Part shown: positions 42,661 through 51,637 of the stretch, piece after piece
How the letters are laid out: the number at the start of each line of letters is the position of its first letter
Numbering within the stretch: position 1 is the first letter of the stretch
Assembly: GCA_011526585.1 (NCBI GenBank)
Contig: WYBB01000210.1
Coordinates: forward strand, 1-64,000
Source of the DNA: Deltaproteobacteria bacterium
Lineage (GTDB): Bacteria > Myxococcota_A > UBA9042 > PHBI01
Direction: 5' to 3'
Length of the DNA: 64,000 nucleotides
Notes under the pieces: generated by a model
Seen by the model: the letters and a program-made list of their open reading frames with translations, nothing else
Databases searched by the model: none
What the model was told of the DNA's origin: nothing
Translations under genes and position numbers: made by a program

Positions 42661-44073
42661 TCAGCCGAGCCAGTCGGTGTGCACCGCGTCGCCTGGCGCG
42701 TCCTTGCGCCGATAGGTGTGCGCGCCGAAGGCGTCGCGCTGGGCCTGCGTGAGGTTCTGCGGCAGCTCGGCCGTGCGGTGCGCGTCGTACCAGGCGAGGC
42801 TCGCGCTCATCGCCGGCACCGGGATCCCATGGCTCAGCGCGAGCGCCACGAGGCGGCGCCAGCGCGGTTCGACCTCGGTGATCGTCGCGCCGATCGGCGG
42901 GTCGAGGGTCAGCGCCGGCAGCGCGCTGTCGCGCTCGTAGGCGCGCATGATGCGATCGAGGAGGCGCGCGCGGATGATGCAGCCGCCCTTCCAGATGCGC
43001 GCGAGCTCGCGACGGTCGATCGCCCAGCCGTAGCGATCGGAGGCGGCGCCGACGAGCGCCATGCCCTGCGCATAGGCCAGGATCTTGGCGCCCAAGAGCG
43101 CGTCGTGCACGAGCGCGGCGAGCTCGGTCCGCGGCGGCACCGGCGGGGCGTCGGGGGGCGGCGGCGGTGCTGGCAGGAGGCGCGCGGCCGCGACGCGGGC
43201 GGCCTTGTCGCTCGAGATCACGCGGGCGTCGAGCGCCGCGGCGATCGACGGGATCGCCACACCGAGCTCGAGCGCGGTCTCGACGGTCCAGCGTCCGGTG
43301 CCCTTGGCGCCCGCCTGGTCGAGCACCTGATCGATGAGCCAGCCGTCGCCGCGCGGATCGGCGACCGTGAAGATGCGCGCGGTGATCTGGATGAGGAACG
43401 ACTCGAGCGGTCCGCGATCGAAGCCCGCGAAGACCTCGGCCAGCGCGGGCGGGTCGAGGTGGCCCAGGCGCCGCAGGACGTCGTAGGCCTCGGCGATGAG
43501 CTGCATGTCGGCGTACTCGATGCCGTTGTGCACCATCTTGACGAAGTGCCCGGCGCCGTCGGGGCCGACGTGGGTGACGCACGGGCCGGCCTCGGTGCGC
43601 GCGGCGATCGCCTCGAGGATCGGGCGCAGGCGCTGCCAGGCCGCCGGCGTGCCGCCCGGCATCAGGGAGGGGCCGTGGCGCGCGCCCTCCTCGCCGCCCG
43701 AGACCCCCATGCCGACGAAGTCCAGGCCACGCTCGGCGCACCACGCCTCGCGCCGGCGCGTGTCGAGGAAGTGCGAGTTGCCGCCGTCGATGACGACGTC
43801 GCCCCGGTCGAGGTGCGGCGCGAGCGCTTCCAGCACCAGGTCGACCGGTCTGCCGGCGGTGATCATCACGAGGATGATGCGCGGGGGCTGGAGCTTGTCG
43901 GCCAGCGCCGCGAGATCGGCGGCAGGCGTGATCGCGCCGGGGCGCAGGGCGAGCACCTCGTCGACGAGCTCGAGCTCGCGGTTGTAGGCGACGACGGACA
44001 GGCCGTGGTCGGCGAGGTTCCAGGCGAGGTTGCGGCCCATGACGCCGAGGCCGACGAGGCCGATCTGGTTCAT
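42661..44073 (-). CDS. gnd: 6-phosphogluconate dehydrogenase (decarboxylating)
   Basis: Oxidises 6-phosphogluconate to ribulose-5-phosphate and CO2, giving NADPH. 470 aa, the length of the long dimeric form. The cofactor fold is IGLVGLGVMGRNLAWNLADHG with YNR after strand 2. The substrate-binding signature appears as GMGVSGGEEGARHGPSLMPGG, and catalytic Lys and Glu sit in GAGHFVKMVHNGIEYADMQLIAE. A C-terminal helical domain (KGTGRWTVETALELGV, WKGGCIIRARLL) is complete. The ATGA overlap with pgl completes the zwf-pgl-gnd order. Confidence 0.97.
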   Translation of the reverse strand: MNQIGLVGLGVMGRNLAWNLADHGLSVVAYNRELELVDEVLALRPGAITPAADLAALADKLQPPRIILVMITAGRPVDLVLEALAPHLDRGDVVIDGGNSHFLDTRRREAWCAERGLDFVGMGVSGGEEGARHGPSLMPGGTPAAWQRLRPILEAIAARTEAGPCVTHVGPDGAGHFVKMVHNGIEYADMQLIAEAYDVLRRLGHLDPPALAEVFAGFDRGPLESFLIQITARIFTVADPRGDGWLIDQVLDQAGAKGTGRWTVETALELGVAIPSIAAALDARVISSDKAARVAAARLLPAPPPPPDAPPVPPRTELAALVHDALLGAKILAYAQGMALVGAASDRYGWAIDRRELARIWKGGCIIRARLLDRIMRAYERDSALPALTLDPPIGATITEVEPRWRRLVALALSHGIPVPAMSASLAWYDAHRTAELPQNLTQAQRDAFGAHTYRRKDAPGDAVHTDWLG

Positions 44074-44804
44074 GCGGGTGTCTCCGGAGGTCGTGGCAGG
44101 AGCGCGCCGGCCGCCGCGTCGACGTGCCAGGAAAAGCGCGTGTCGGGCGCGACGAGGGAGGCGATGCGCGAGGCCGGCAGGCCGGGATCGGCGCGCGCGA
44201 TGCGACCGTGCACGTCGCGCAGGCGCTCGGCCTTGGCGGCGCCGGTGACGAGCACCAGGAGCGCGCGCGTGTGCGCGAGGCGCGCGAGGCTCATGCTCAC
44301 GCGCTGGTGTGGCGGCACGGGGCTCTGGGTGGCGAGGGCGGGCGCGTCGTCGTGCGGGAGTCCCGAGGCGGGGAAGATCGAGGCGACGTGCCCGTCGTCG
44401 CCGACGCCGAGCAGCACGACGTCGAAGCGCTCGAGCGGGCCGAGCAGCGCGGCGTAGTTGCGCGCGGCCTCCTCGGCGCCGAGCTCGCCGGCGATGCGGT
44501 GCACGCGCGGGCGGACCGCGCCGAGGCGATCGACCAGCGCGGCGGCGAGCATGTGGTGGTTGCTCGCAGGATCGTCAGGCGGCACGGCGCGCTCGTCGCC
44601 GAAGTAGATCGTGACGCGGGCCCAGTCGATCGGCGCGTCGGCGAGCCGTTCGTAGATCGCGCGCGGCGTGCGACCGCCGGCGACGACCAGGGTGCAGGCG
44701 CCGCGGGCGGCGATCGCCTCGGCGACGAGCCGGGTGAGCGTGCGCGCGACCGCGTGGGCGAGCGCGTCGGGGGAGTCGTGCACGACGAGGTGCGGCGTGA
44801 TCAT
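44070..44804 (-). CDS. pgl: 6-phosphogluconolactonase
   Basis: Hydrolyses 6-phosphogluconolactone, the step between Zwf and Gnd. 244 aa of the NagB-like fold: LVVAGGRTPRAIYERLA, FGDERAVPPDDPASNHHM, LLGVGDDGHVASIFPAS and the LARLAHTRALLVLVTGAAKAE segment are all diagnostic of the DevB/Pgl family. The ATG at 44804 (MITPHLVVHDSPD) overlaps the zwf stop by 4 nt, and its own stop overlaps gnd by 4 nt. Confidence 0.96.
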   Translation of the reverse strand: MITPHLVVHDSPDALAHAVARTLTRLVAEAIAARGACTLVVAGGRTPRAIYERLADAPIDWARVTIYFGDERAVPPDDPASNHHMLAAALVDRLGAVRPRVHRIAGELGAEEAARNYAALLGPLERFDVVLLGVGDDGHVASIFPASGLPHDDAPALATQSPVPPHQRVSMSLARLAHTRALLVLVTGAAKAERLRDVHGRIARADPGLPASRIASLVAPDTRFSWHVDAAAGALLPRPPETPA

Positions 44805-46312
44805 GGCGCGCGCCGATCGTGGTTGAGGTAGCTCTCGCGCCACAGCTCGGTCTCGGGGATGGCGAGGTGGTCGGCCTCGCGCGGGCCCCAGGAGCCGGCC
44901 GCGTAGGGCACGGGGGCGGGCGGGTGGGCGAGCAGCTCGGAGAAGTGGCGCCAGGCGTGGTCGACCTCGTCGGCGTGCACGAAAAGGGTCTGGTCGCCGA
45001 GCATGACGTCGAGCAAGAGGGTCTCGTAGGCCTCGGGGACCTCGTCGAAGAGCTCGCGGTAGCGGAAGCCGAGCGGGATGCGCACCATGCGGAACTCGGC
45101 GCCGGGCACCTTGACGTCGAAGTGGAGCGAGAAGCCGGGGTCGGGCTGCAGGGTGACGAGCAGCACGTCGGCGGTCTCGCGCGGCTCGTCGTAGCTGTCG
45201 AAGAGGGCCGAGGGCGTGTTGCGCAGGCGCACCGCGATTTGGCTCAGCGTCTTGCCCATGCGCTTGCCGGTGCGGAGATAGAACGGCACGCCCGACCAGC
45301 GCCAGTTGTCGACGAAGACCTTCATGGCGACGAAGGTCTCGGTCGTCGAGCCGGGTGGGATCTGCGGCTCGTCGAGGTAGCCCGGCACGTCCTCGCCGCG
45401 CGCGGTGCCGGCCGCGTACTGCCCGTAGACGACGTCGCCGAGGTCGAGGCGGCGCAGCGAGCGCAGCACCTTGATCTTCTCGTAGCGGATGGCGTCGGCC
45501 TCATAGGCGGACGGGACCTCCATGGCGACCAGGCTGAGGAGCTGCACCAGGTGGTTCTGCACCATGTCGCGCAGCGCGCCGGAGCGGTCGTAGTAGCCCG
45601 CGCGCGTGCCGACGCCGAGGTCTTCGGCGACGGTGATCTGCACGGCCTCGACGCGGTCGCGGTTCCAGACCGATTCGAAGATCGTGTTGGCGAAGCGCAG
45701 CACGAGGATGTTCTGCACCGTGTCCTTACCGAGGTAATGGTCGATGCGGTAGATCTGGCTTTCGTCGTACCAGGCGTGCACGACGCGGTTGAGCGCGGTC
45801 GCCGAGGCGAGGTCGTGGCCGAAGGGCTTCTCGACGACGACGCGGGTCCAGCCCGCGCTCTTGTTCAGCCCGGCGCCGCCGAGGCCGTCGATGGTGCCGA
45901 CGAAGGCCTGGGGCGGCAGCGCCAGGTAGAAGGAGCGGTTGCCCGGGAGTCCATGCGCGGCTTCGAGGCGGGCGATGCGCTGCGCGAGCGCCTGGTAGTC
46001 GGCGGCGCCGGCCGAGGTGGTGTCGGCGATGGGGCCGGGCGGGCGCAGCGGCTGGTAGTGCAGGCGCTCGAGCAGCGGCGAGCAGTCGGGCTCGGGCACG
46101 CCGGCGGCGACGAGCGCGGTCCGGGCGAGCGCGCGGAAGCCCTCGTCGTCGAGCGGGTCGATGGCGACTGCGAGCACGCGCGACTCGGGGGCGAGGCGGC
46201 CGGCCCGGGCCAGACGCGCGAGCGCGGGCAGGAGCTTTCGGCGCGCGAGATCGCCGGTGCCGCCGAAGATCACGAAGACGCTCGGGTCGGGGATGCGCGG
46301 GTGCGGCCTCAT
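44801..46312 (-). CDS. zwf: Glucose-6-phosphate 1-dehydrogenase
   Basis: First enzyme of the oxidative pentose phosphate path, yielding NADPH. 503 aa, normal. The N-terminal dinucleotide site FVIFGGTGDLARRKL is followed by VVEKPFGHD, the active-site signature RIDHYLGKDTVQNI, and the substrate region LRTGKRMGK. AGGAG lies 6 nt before the ATG. It heads the zwf-pgl-gnd operon, all three joined by ATGA overlaps, so expression should be stoichiometric. Confidence 0.97.
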   Translation of the reverse strand: MRPHPRIPDPSVFVIFGGTGDLARRKLLPALARLARAGRLAPESRVLAVAIDPLDDEGFRALARTALVAAGVPEPDCSPLLERLHYQPLRPPGPIADTTSAGAADYQALAQRIARLEAAHGLPGNRSFYLALPPQAFVGTIDGLGGAGLNKSAGWTRVVVEKPFGHDLASATALNRVVHAWYDESQIYRIDHYLGKDTVQNILVLRFANTIFESVWNRDRVEAVQITVAEDLGVGTRAGYYDRSGALRDMVQNHLVQLLSLVAMEVPSAYEADAIRYEKIKVLRSLRRLDLGDVVYGQYAAGTARGEDVPGYLDEPQIPPGSTTETFVAMKVFVDNWRWSGVPFYLRTGKRMGKTLSQIAVRLRNTPSALFDSYDEPRETADVLLVTLQPDPGFSLHFDVKVPGAEFRMVRIPLGFRYRELFDEVPEAYETLLLDVMLGDQTLFVHADEVDHAWRHFSELLAHPPAPVPYAAGSWGPREADHLAIPETELWRESYLNHDRRAP

Positions 46313-46366
46313 GCGCGTGACTCCTGATCGGGGTGAGGCCAACAGCTTACGTCGGGTGGCGCGCGA

Positions 46367-46395
46367 TTGACAGGGCAGGGCGGGGCGGCCGACAA
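46367..46395 (+). promoter_or_regulatory. Promoter candidate placing transcription start at the acyl-AMP ligase ATG
   Basis: A perfect TTGACA (46367-46372) is followed after 17 bases by CGACAA in the -10 position (weak). Transcription would begin at about 46402, immediately before the ATG at 46403, which fits with the absence of a Shine-Dalgarno site. Confidence 0.3.
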
Positions 46396-46402
46396 CCGTG
46401 AC

Positions 46403-48004
46403 ATGATGCTCATCGAGGCGCTCGAAGAGGCCGCGCGGACCGAGCGCGGCATCGACTTCGTGCAGGGGCGCGGGGCGGCGCCCGAGCGGCTCGGCTACGC
46501 GGACTTCGCCAGGGCGGCGGCGCAGGCGGCCGGCGGGCTGGTCGCGCGGCTCGGCGACGAGCGGCGGCCGGTGCTCCTGGTGATGCCCAACGGCAAGGAG
46601 CTCCTGACGAGCTTCTTCGGCGCGATGATGGCGGGGAAGATCCCGGCGATCCTGCCGCCGCCGCGCGCATTCTCCGAGCCGGCGACCTGGGTGGCGGGGC
46701 TCGTGGCCACGGCCGCGCACGCCGACGGCGCGGCGGTGGTGACGACGCCGACGGTGGCAAGGCTCATCGCCGAGCATCCACACGGGGTTGGGCTGAGGGT
46801 CGTCGAGGTGGGCGGGATCCTCGGTGGGCCGGCGCTCGGTGCGCGCGCGTGCGCGCCCGGCGACACGGCGTTCTTGCAGTTCACGTCGGGATCGCTCGGG
46901 GCGCCCAAGGGCGTCGTGATCTCGCACCGCGCGGCGCACGCGGACGCGGCGGCGATCGCCGAGCGCGTCGCGGTCGCGCCGGGCGACGTCGGCCTCTTCT
47001 GGGTGCCGCTGGCGCACGACATGGCCCTGCTCTCGTTCTTGATGATGCTCGTCGGGCGCATCGACCAGATCGCCATGCCGACCGAGCGCTTCGCGATCGA
47101 CCCGGCAGCGTGGCTCGAGCTCGTCGCCGAGCGCGCGACGCTCACGGTGGGGCCGCCCTTCGCGTTCGGCATGGCGCTCGATCGGCTCGAGAAGAAGGGC
47201 GTGAGGCCGGACTTCTCGCGCCTTCGCGGCGCGGTCGTCGGGGCCGAGCCGATCGACGCCGCCATCTTGCGGCGGTTCCTCTCGACCCTCGCGCCGGCCG
47301 GCCTGCGCGACCCGGTCTTCATGCCGTCGTACGGGCTCGCGGAGCTGACCTGTGTCGGCTGCCTGGGCGCCGCGGGCGCGCCGCTGGTGACGGCGCGTCA
47401 TGCGATCGATGGGCGGCGCGAGGTCGAGCTGGTCGGTCATGGGCCGCCGCTGTCCGGGCACGAGGTGCGCGTCGTGCGCGACGACGGGAGCGAGGCGCGC
47501 GCGGGCGAGGTCGGTCGCATCCAGCTCCGGGGGCCGGCGGCGATGGACGGCTACTGGCGGACGCCCGAGGCGACGCGCGAGGCCTTCGACGGGGACTGGG
47601 TCGTGACGGGCGACCTCGGCTTCGTCGCCGAGCACGAGGCAGGAAGCATGCTCTTCATCGCCGGGCGCGAGAAGGACCTGATCATCGTGCGCGGGCGGCA
47701 CTTCTTCCCCGAGGAGATCGAGGCGCTGGTAGTCGAGGTGCCGGGCGTGCGCGCGCGCGGGGCGCTCTGCTTCGGCGAGGTCGATCCCGGCGGCGGGACC
47801 GAGCGCGTGACGGTGTGCGTGGAGCTCGAGGCCGGCGCCGAGGCGGGTGCGGTCGAGCGCGCGATCCGGCGCGCGGTCGCCGACGAATACGACCTGGCGC
47901 TGGCCGCGGTGGTGCCTGTCGGGACGGGCGCCCTTCCGCGCACGACCTCGGGCAAGCTCAGGCGGTCGCGGGCGCGGCAGCTCTGGGGGGTGGCGGCGGG
48001 CTGA
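46403..48004 (+). CDS. AMP-dependent acyl ligase (fatty acyl-AMP ligase/acyl-CoA synthetase type)
   Basis: ANL-superfamily adenylating enzyme of 533 aa that activates a carboxylic acid as acyl-AMP. The phosphate loop is FTSGSLGAPKGVVISH; a second core is YGLAELTCVG and a third is DWVVTGDLGF with KDLIIVRGRHFFPEEIE. The C-terminal TTSGKLRRSRA holds the catalytic lysine. WVPLAHDMALLSFLMMLVG resembles the FAAL rather than the CoA-ligase pattern, but no polyketide or peptide synthase is nearby to take the product. The ATG at 46403 lacks a ribosome binding site; ATG 46406 is an alternative. It is divergent from zwf. Confidence 0.85.
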   Translation: MMLIEALEEAARTERGIDFVQGRGAAPERLGYADFARAAAQAAGGLVARLGDERRPVLLVMPNGKELLTSFFGAMMAGKIPAILPPPRAFSEPATWVAGLVATAAHADGAAVVTTPTVARLIAEHPHGVGLRVVEVGGILGGPALGARACAPGDTAFLQFTSGSLGAPKGVVISHRAAHADAAAIAERVAVAPGDVGLFWVPLAHDMALLSFLMMLVGRIDQIAMPTERFAIDPAAWLELVAERATLTVGPPFAFGMALDRLEKKGVRPDFSRLRGAVVGAEPIDAAILRRFLSTLAPAGLRDPVFMPSYGLAELTCVGCLGAAGAPLVTARHAIDGRREVELVGHGPPLSGHEVRVVRDDGSEARAGEVGRIQLRGPAAMDGYWRTPEATREAFDGDWVVTGDLGFVAEHEAGSMLFIAGREKDLIIVRGRHFFPEEIEALVVEVPGVRARGALCFGEVDPGGGTERVTVCVELEAGAEAGAVERAIRRAVADEYDLALAAVVPVGTGALPRTTSGKLRRSRARQLWGVAAG

Positions 48005-48034
48005 ACGGCCACGCGCGACGGATGCGCCAAGGCG

Positions 48035-48054
48035 AATGTCCGATTGTGGACATT
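48035..48054. promoter_or_regulatory. Palindromic operator candidate upstream of lysR
   Basis: AATGTCC-gattgt-GGACATT is a perfect 7-bp inverted repeat ending 30 nt before the lysR start. The core TGTCC-N6-GGACA recurs upstream of the multicopper oxidase gene (51638-51653). It is the probable binding site of this LysR protein. Confidence 0.6.
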
Positions 48055-48084
48055 TGGCGCCTGGGCGCCTAAGACGGCGCCGCG

Positions 48085-49002
48085 ATGGACTTCGAGGAGC
48101 TGCGCGCCTTCCTGGCGATCGCCCGCGAGGGCTCCCTGCTCGGCGCTGCCGTTGCGCTCGGCATGCCGCGCACGACGCTGCGCCGCCGCGTCGAGGCGCT
48201 CGAGGCCCGCCTCGGCGCGCCGCTCCTCACGCGTGACAAGGGTGGCGCCCAGCTCACCGAGGCCGGCCGCGCGCTCTTCGAGGAGGGGCCGCAGCTCATG
48301 GAGCAGACGCAGGCGGTGGTCTCGGCCGTGCGCCAGGCTGGTCAGCGCCCGCAGGGGCGGCTGCGCGTGGCGCTGCCGATCGGCATGGCGCCGCAGGCGC
48401 TGGTGCCGGCCTTCGTGCTCGTGCGCGCGCGCTATCCGGCCCTGTCGTTCCGGGTGCTGATCCACCCCGATCCGATCTCGCGCTTGCGCGACGACGCCGA
48501 TCTGGCCCTCGACCTCGGCTTCGCCGATCCCCCCGGGCCGCTGAGCGCGCGCGTCGTCGCCACCCTCGAGGAGCGCCTCGTCGCGAGCCCGAGCTACCTC
48601 GCGCGTGCCGGCGTGCCGACCCGGCCCGAGGACCTGCGCGCGCATGCGCTGTTCACCTGGGACGGCCCCGGCACCGACGCGAGCGAGCTGCCGCTCGCCA
48701 GCGGCGGCACCCTCGCCGTCGAGCCGGCGATCGTCGCCCCCGACATCCACCTCCTGAGGAGCCTCGCGCGCGCGGGCCACGGCATCGCCTTCGTGCCCGA
48801 CGCGCTCCTGCCCGAGGACGCCACCACGGCCGGCGGCCAGCTCGTCGGCGTGCTCGACTCCGAGGTGCGCCGCCGTCGCCAGCTCCGGCTGGTCGCGCCG
48901 CAGGTGCTCTCGCGCACGCCCAACCTGCGCGCGGTCTTCGACCTCGCCGATCAGCTCGCCGCGCTCATCGAGCGCATGCGCGTCGCCGCGCGCCGATCGT
49001 GA
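48085..49002 (+). CDS. LysR family transcriptional regulator
   Basis: 305 aa. The N-terminal winged helix is standard (MDFEELRAFLAIAREGS ... AVALGMPRTTLRRRVEALEARLGAPLL). A periplasmic-binding-like effector domain follows (GRLRVALPIGMAPQALVPAF, SLARAGHGIAFVPDALLP), similar to the group close to PP1353/AaeR-type LysR proteins. A palindrome sits in its promoter and an almost identical one is upstream of the convergent multicopper oxidase gene, whose stop is 6 bases away. Autoregulation plus control of that oxidase is inferred. Confidence 0.92.
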   Translation: MDFEELRAFLAIAREGSLLGAAVALGMPRTTLRRRVEALEARLGAPLLTRDKGGAQLTEAGRALFEEGPQLMEQTQAVVSAVRQAGQRPQGRLRVALPIGMAPQALVPAFVLVRARYPALSFRVLIHPDPISRLRDDADLALDLGFADPPGPLSARVVATLEERLVASPSYLARAGVPTRPEDLRAHALFTWDGPGTDASELPLASGGTLAVEPAIVAPDIHLLRSLARAGHGIAFVPDALLPEDATTAGGQLVGVLDSEVRRRRQLRLVAPQVLSRTPNLRAVFDLADQLAALIERMRVAARRS

Positions 49003-49008
49003 CGGACG

Positions 49009-51558
49009 TCACTCGCAGACGCCGTGCTGGCAGCTCTGCCCCGGCGGGCAGGGGCCGGGGCATGGCGCCGGCACGCAGTGGCCGGCGTCACAGCGCGCGA
49101 GCGCCGGGCAGTGCGCGTCCTCCTCGCAGCCGGGCACGCAGCGCGACACACCGTCGTAATGCTCCGCCTCGAGATCGCAGCGCGCGTCGGGCGGGCAGGT
49201 CATGTCTTCGCCGAGGCATGGCGCGCACCGGAGCGCGGCTTCGGGGCACTTCGTCGGATCGAGGAAGCACTGCGCGCCGGTCAGCGCCTTCTCGCAGGCC
49301 GAATCGCCCTCGGCGCACACGTCCCAGGCGCAAGGCCCGCCGTCGCAGAGCGTGTCGCACGACTCGGTCGCCGGGTCGCAGACGCGCAGGAGCTCCATCA
49401 TGCCGTGGTCCTCGTGGTTGAGCTTGTGGCAGTGGAAGACGTAGCTGCCGGTGAAGGCGCGGTACTCGGTCAGCACGTCGACCGAGCGCGCGAGGTTGAC
49501 GAGGTAGGTGTCGCGCCAGTGCGCGAACGGCGGCTCGAAGAGGCGCCCGTGCACGTCGGGATCCGGCGAGCCTTCGGGCGGGAGCGGGCAGACGACGAAC
49601 GGGTTGATGTGGATGTGGAAGGGGTGGCCGTCGAAGCCCGAGATGAGGCGCCAGTGATCGACGGCGCCGAGCGTGAGCACGCGATCGTAGGGATAGCGTG
49701 CGCGGTCGGTGTACTCGAAGTTCTCGCAGTTGATGTTGTGATCGGGGCAGCCGCACTGGTCGAGGCCCTCGGTCTCGAGGAAGATCATCCAGAAGGCGGC
49801 GAGCTGGTCGATCGCGTCGGGATCGTCGATCGCCGAGACCTCGGCGCAGCGCTCGAGCACGTCGACCGCGCCGTCCTGCATCGTCAGCGGCGGGGCCAGC
49901 GCGGCGACCGCGGCGAGGTCGGGCATCGTCGTCTCGCTCGGTGCACCCGCGCTGGCGGTGACGTTGACGATGGCGATGAGGTCGCCGTTGCCGAGCGCCT
50001 GGAGGATCTCGTCGAGCGTCGGCGGGCTGGTGAGCCCGACGGCGATGTCGGTGATGCCGGTCGTGTCCTCCTGGAGGAAGCGCGCCGACATCATGCAGAG
50101 CGTGTCGCCGTCGGCGAGCTGGCTGCCGTCGAGCAGCGTGTCGATGCGGTAGCCGGGCGACAGGAACAGATAGGGCGGCGAAAACGGCCAGTCCTCGTCG
50201 TCGGCGGGACGCGGCAGGGTGATGCCGTCGCGCCCGATCTGCACGAGGCCGACCGGGCCGGCGGCGAAGTCGAGCGCCTCGCACTCGCTGTCCTTGCCGC
50301 GAAAGACGGCGATGAACATCTCGTCGAGGAACGAGCCGTGCAAGAAGCGCCAGCGCTCGATCTGCCCGGGCGGCATGACGAGGCGCGGACGCCGCAGCCC
50401 ATTGAGGAGGTTGGTCTGCTTCTCGGCGGTGTCGCCGAGCACGTGGAAGGCGTTGAAGGTGATGTGGTCCTCGTCGCACGGCTCGCCCTCGGCCAGCGGC
50501 GTGTAGCCGGTCGGCGGTGTGCTGATGACGAAGAGGCGCTCCCTGGCGTCGGCGATCCCCGCGACGGCGTCGACCGGGCCGCGCACGATCCAGGCGCCGG
50601 TCGCGCCCGAGGCGACCTGGATCGCGGTCGAGCCGTGGATGTGCGGGTGATACCAGTGCAGCCCCTCGTGATGGAGGTGATCCTCGTCGATGTCCCACCG
50701 GTGGCGCACGCCCTCGCCGGGGGCGACGCGGCTGATGACGTCGTCGGCGAAGAAGCACTCACGCGGGGCCTCGCCGCTGTCGTCGCCCTGACAGCGCCGG
50801 CAGCGCAGCCCGTCCTCCTCGACGCAGCCGCCGCCGGTCGCGTAGTCGGGGCGCACGTGCGAGCCGTGCGCGTGCAGGTTGGTCACGTTGAAGTCGAAGA
50901 CGTGGCACGGGTCGCCGCCCTCGGTCACGCAGGTGCAGTCGCCCTCGCCGCCATGTCCGCCGTGGCCGCCGCCCGGCTCGCACGAGGCGCCGTGCCCGTC
51001 GGTGCAGGTGCACTGGCCCGACGCGCTGAGGTTCTGGAAGTCGTTCTTCGTGAAGGCGTTGCGCAGATCGACCCGCACGCTGCGCGGCTGCCCATCGACC
51101 TGGGCGGGCGTGTCGATCGTCGGGCCGGGGAAGAGGCCGTTGTAGGTGCGCCCGCAATGACGCTGCCCGTCGAAGGTGAACTCGCCGGGCATCAGCGTGA
51201 GCTCGTAGACACCCTCGGCGTTGGGCTCGAGCCGCGGCGGGTTCTTGAAGCTCTCGACGACGCAGCGGCCGTCGGCGAGTTCAAAGCACTCACCTCCCGT
51301 GTCGGTCTCCGGGCCGGCGTCGCTCGCGGTGTCGCCGTCGTCCGTCGTATCGGCGGTGTCCGGGGCGGCGGTGTCGGGCTCGACGTCCGGGGCGGCGCTG
51401 TCGGGCTCGACGTCCGGGGCGACGCTGTCGGGCTCGACGTCCGGGGCGGTGCTGTCGGGCTGGCTCGTGTCGTCGCTGTCTCCGCTGCCGCCGCAGGCCC
51501 CGACGCCGACACCACCCAAGGACAAGAACGCACATACCGCGACGATCCGGAACCGCAT
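49009..51558 (-). CDS. Multicopper oxidase lipoprotein with acidic tandem-repeat linker and Cys-rich tail
   Basis: Cell-surface cupredoxin oxidase of 849 aa. The ATG at 51558 precedes a lipoprotein signal (FLSLGGVGVGAC). Next comes a linker of tandem APDVEPDS units encoded by a 27-bp DNA repeat. All four copper-binding segments are present: HAHGSH near 227, HPHIHG near 302, HPFHIH near 645, and HCHKLNHEDHGMM near 709 with the type 1 Cys. A His/Cys/Gly-rich insertion (GHGGHGGEGDC) lies near residue 190. The last ~110 residues hold about 24 cysteines (GHCVPAPCPGPCPPGQSC). Copper detoxification, phenol or metal oxidation are all possible. Two palindromes precede it. Confidence 0.9.
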   Translation of the reverse strand: MRFRIVAVCAFLSLGGVGVGACGGSGDSDDTSQPDSTAPDVEPDSVAPDVEPDSAAPDVEPDTAAPDTADTTDDGDTASDAGPETDTGGECFELADGRCVVESFKNPPRLEPNAEGVYELTLMPGEFTFDGQRHCGRTYNGLFPGPTIDTPAQVDGQPRSVRVDLRNAFTKNDFQNLSASGQCTCTDGHGASCEPGGGHGGHGGEGDCTCVTEGGDPCHVFDFNVTNLHAHGSHVRPDYATGGGCVEEDGLRCRRCQGDDSGEAPRECFFADDVISRVAPGEGVRHRWDIDEDHLHHEGLHWYHPHIHGSTAIQVASGATGAWIVRGPVDAVAGIADARERLFVISTPPTGYTPLAEGEPCDEDHITFNAFHVLGDTAEKQTNLLNGLRRPRLVMPPGQIERWRFLHGSFLDEMFIAVFRGKDSECEALDFAAGPVGLVQIGRDGITLPRPADDEDWPFSPPYLFLSPGYRIDTLLDGSQLADGDTLCMMSARFLQEDTTGITDIAVGLTSPPTLDEILQALGNGDLIAIVNVTASAGAPSETTMPDLAAVAALAPPLTMQDGAVDVLERCAEVSAIDDPDAIDQLAAFWMIFLETEGLDQCGCPDHNINCENFEYTDRARYPYDRVLTLGAVDHWRLISGFDGHPFHIHINPFVVCPLPPEGSPDPDVHGRLFEPPFAHWRDTYLVNLARSVDVLTEYRAFTGSYVFHCHKLNHEDHGMMELLRVCDPATESCDTLCDGGPCAWDVCAEGDSACEKALTGAQCFLDPTKCPEAALRCAPCLGEDMTCPPDARCDLEAEHYDGVSRCVPGCEEDAHCPALARCDAGHCVPAPCPGPCPPGQSCQHGVCE
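51359..51466. repeat. Four tandem copies of a 27-bp repeat inside the multicopper oxidase gene
   Basis: Units at 51359-51385, 51386-51412, 51413-51439 and 51440-51466 start TCCGGGGCG and differ at a few positions. On the minus strand each encodes nine residues of the acidic linker (DSxAPDVEP). The fourth copy diverges at its end. Confidence 0.9.
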
Positions 51559-51599
51559 GCCGACACCCCGTGCTCGAGCCGTAACGACGTGATACCCCA

Positions 51600-51613
51600 G
51601 TGCGCATGCGCAC
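51600..51613. promoter_or_regulatory. 14-bp palindrome upstream of the multicopper oxidase gene
   Basis: GTGCGCATGCGCAC is perfectly self-complementary and lies 42 nt upstream of the start codon, between the TGTCC/GGACA site and the gene. It may be a second operator or overlap the promoter. Confidence 0.35.
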
Positions 51614-51637
51614 AGGCGGCCGAGTACGGTCAGCGGT

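Noticed and set aside
51359..51466. Considered as a CRISPR-like or mobile repeat
   Set aside because: Direct 27-bp units without spacers, in frame, encoding nine residues each: a coding minisatellite.
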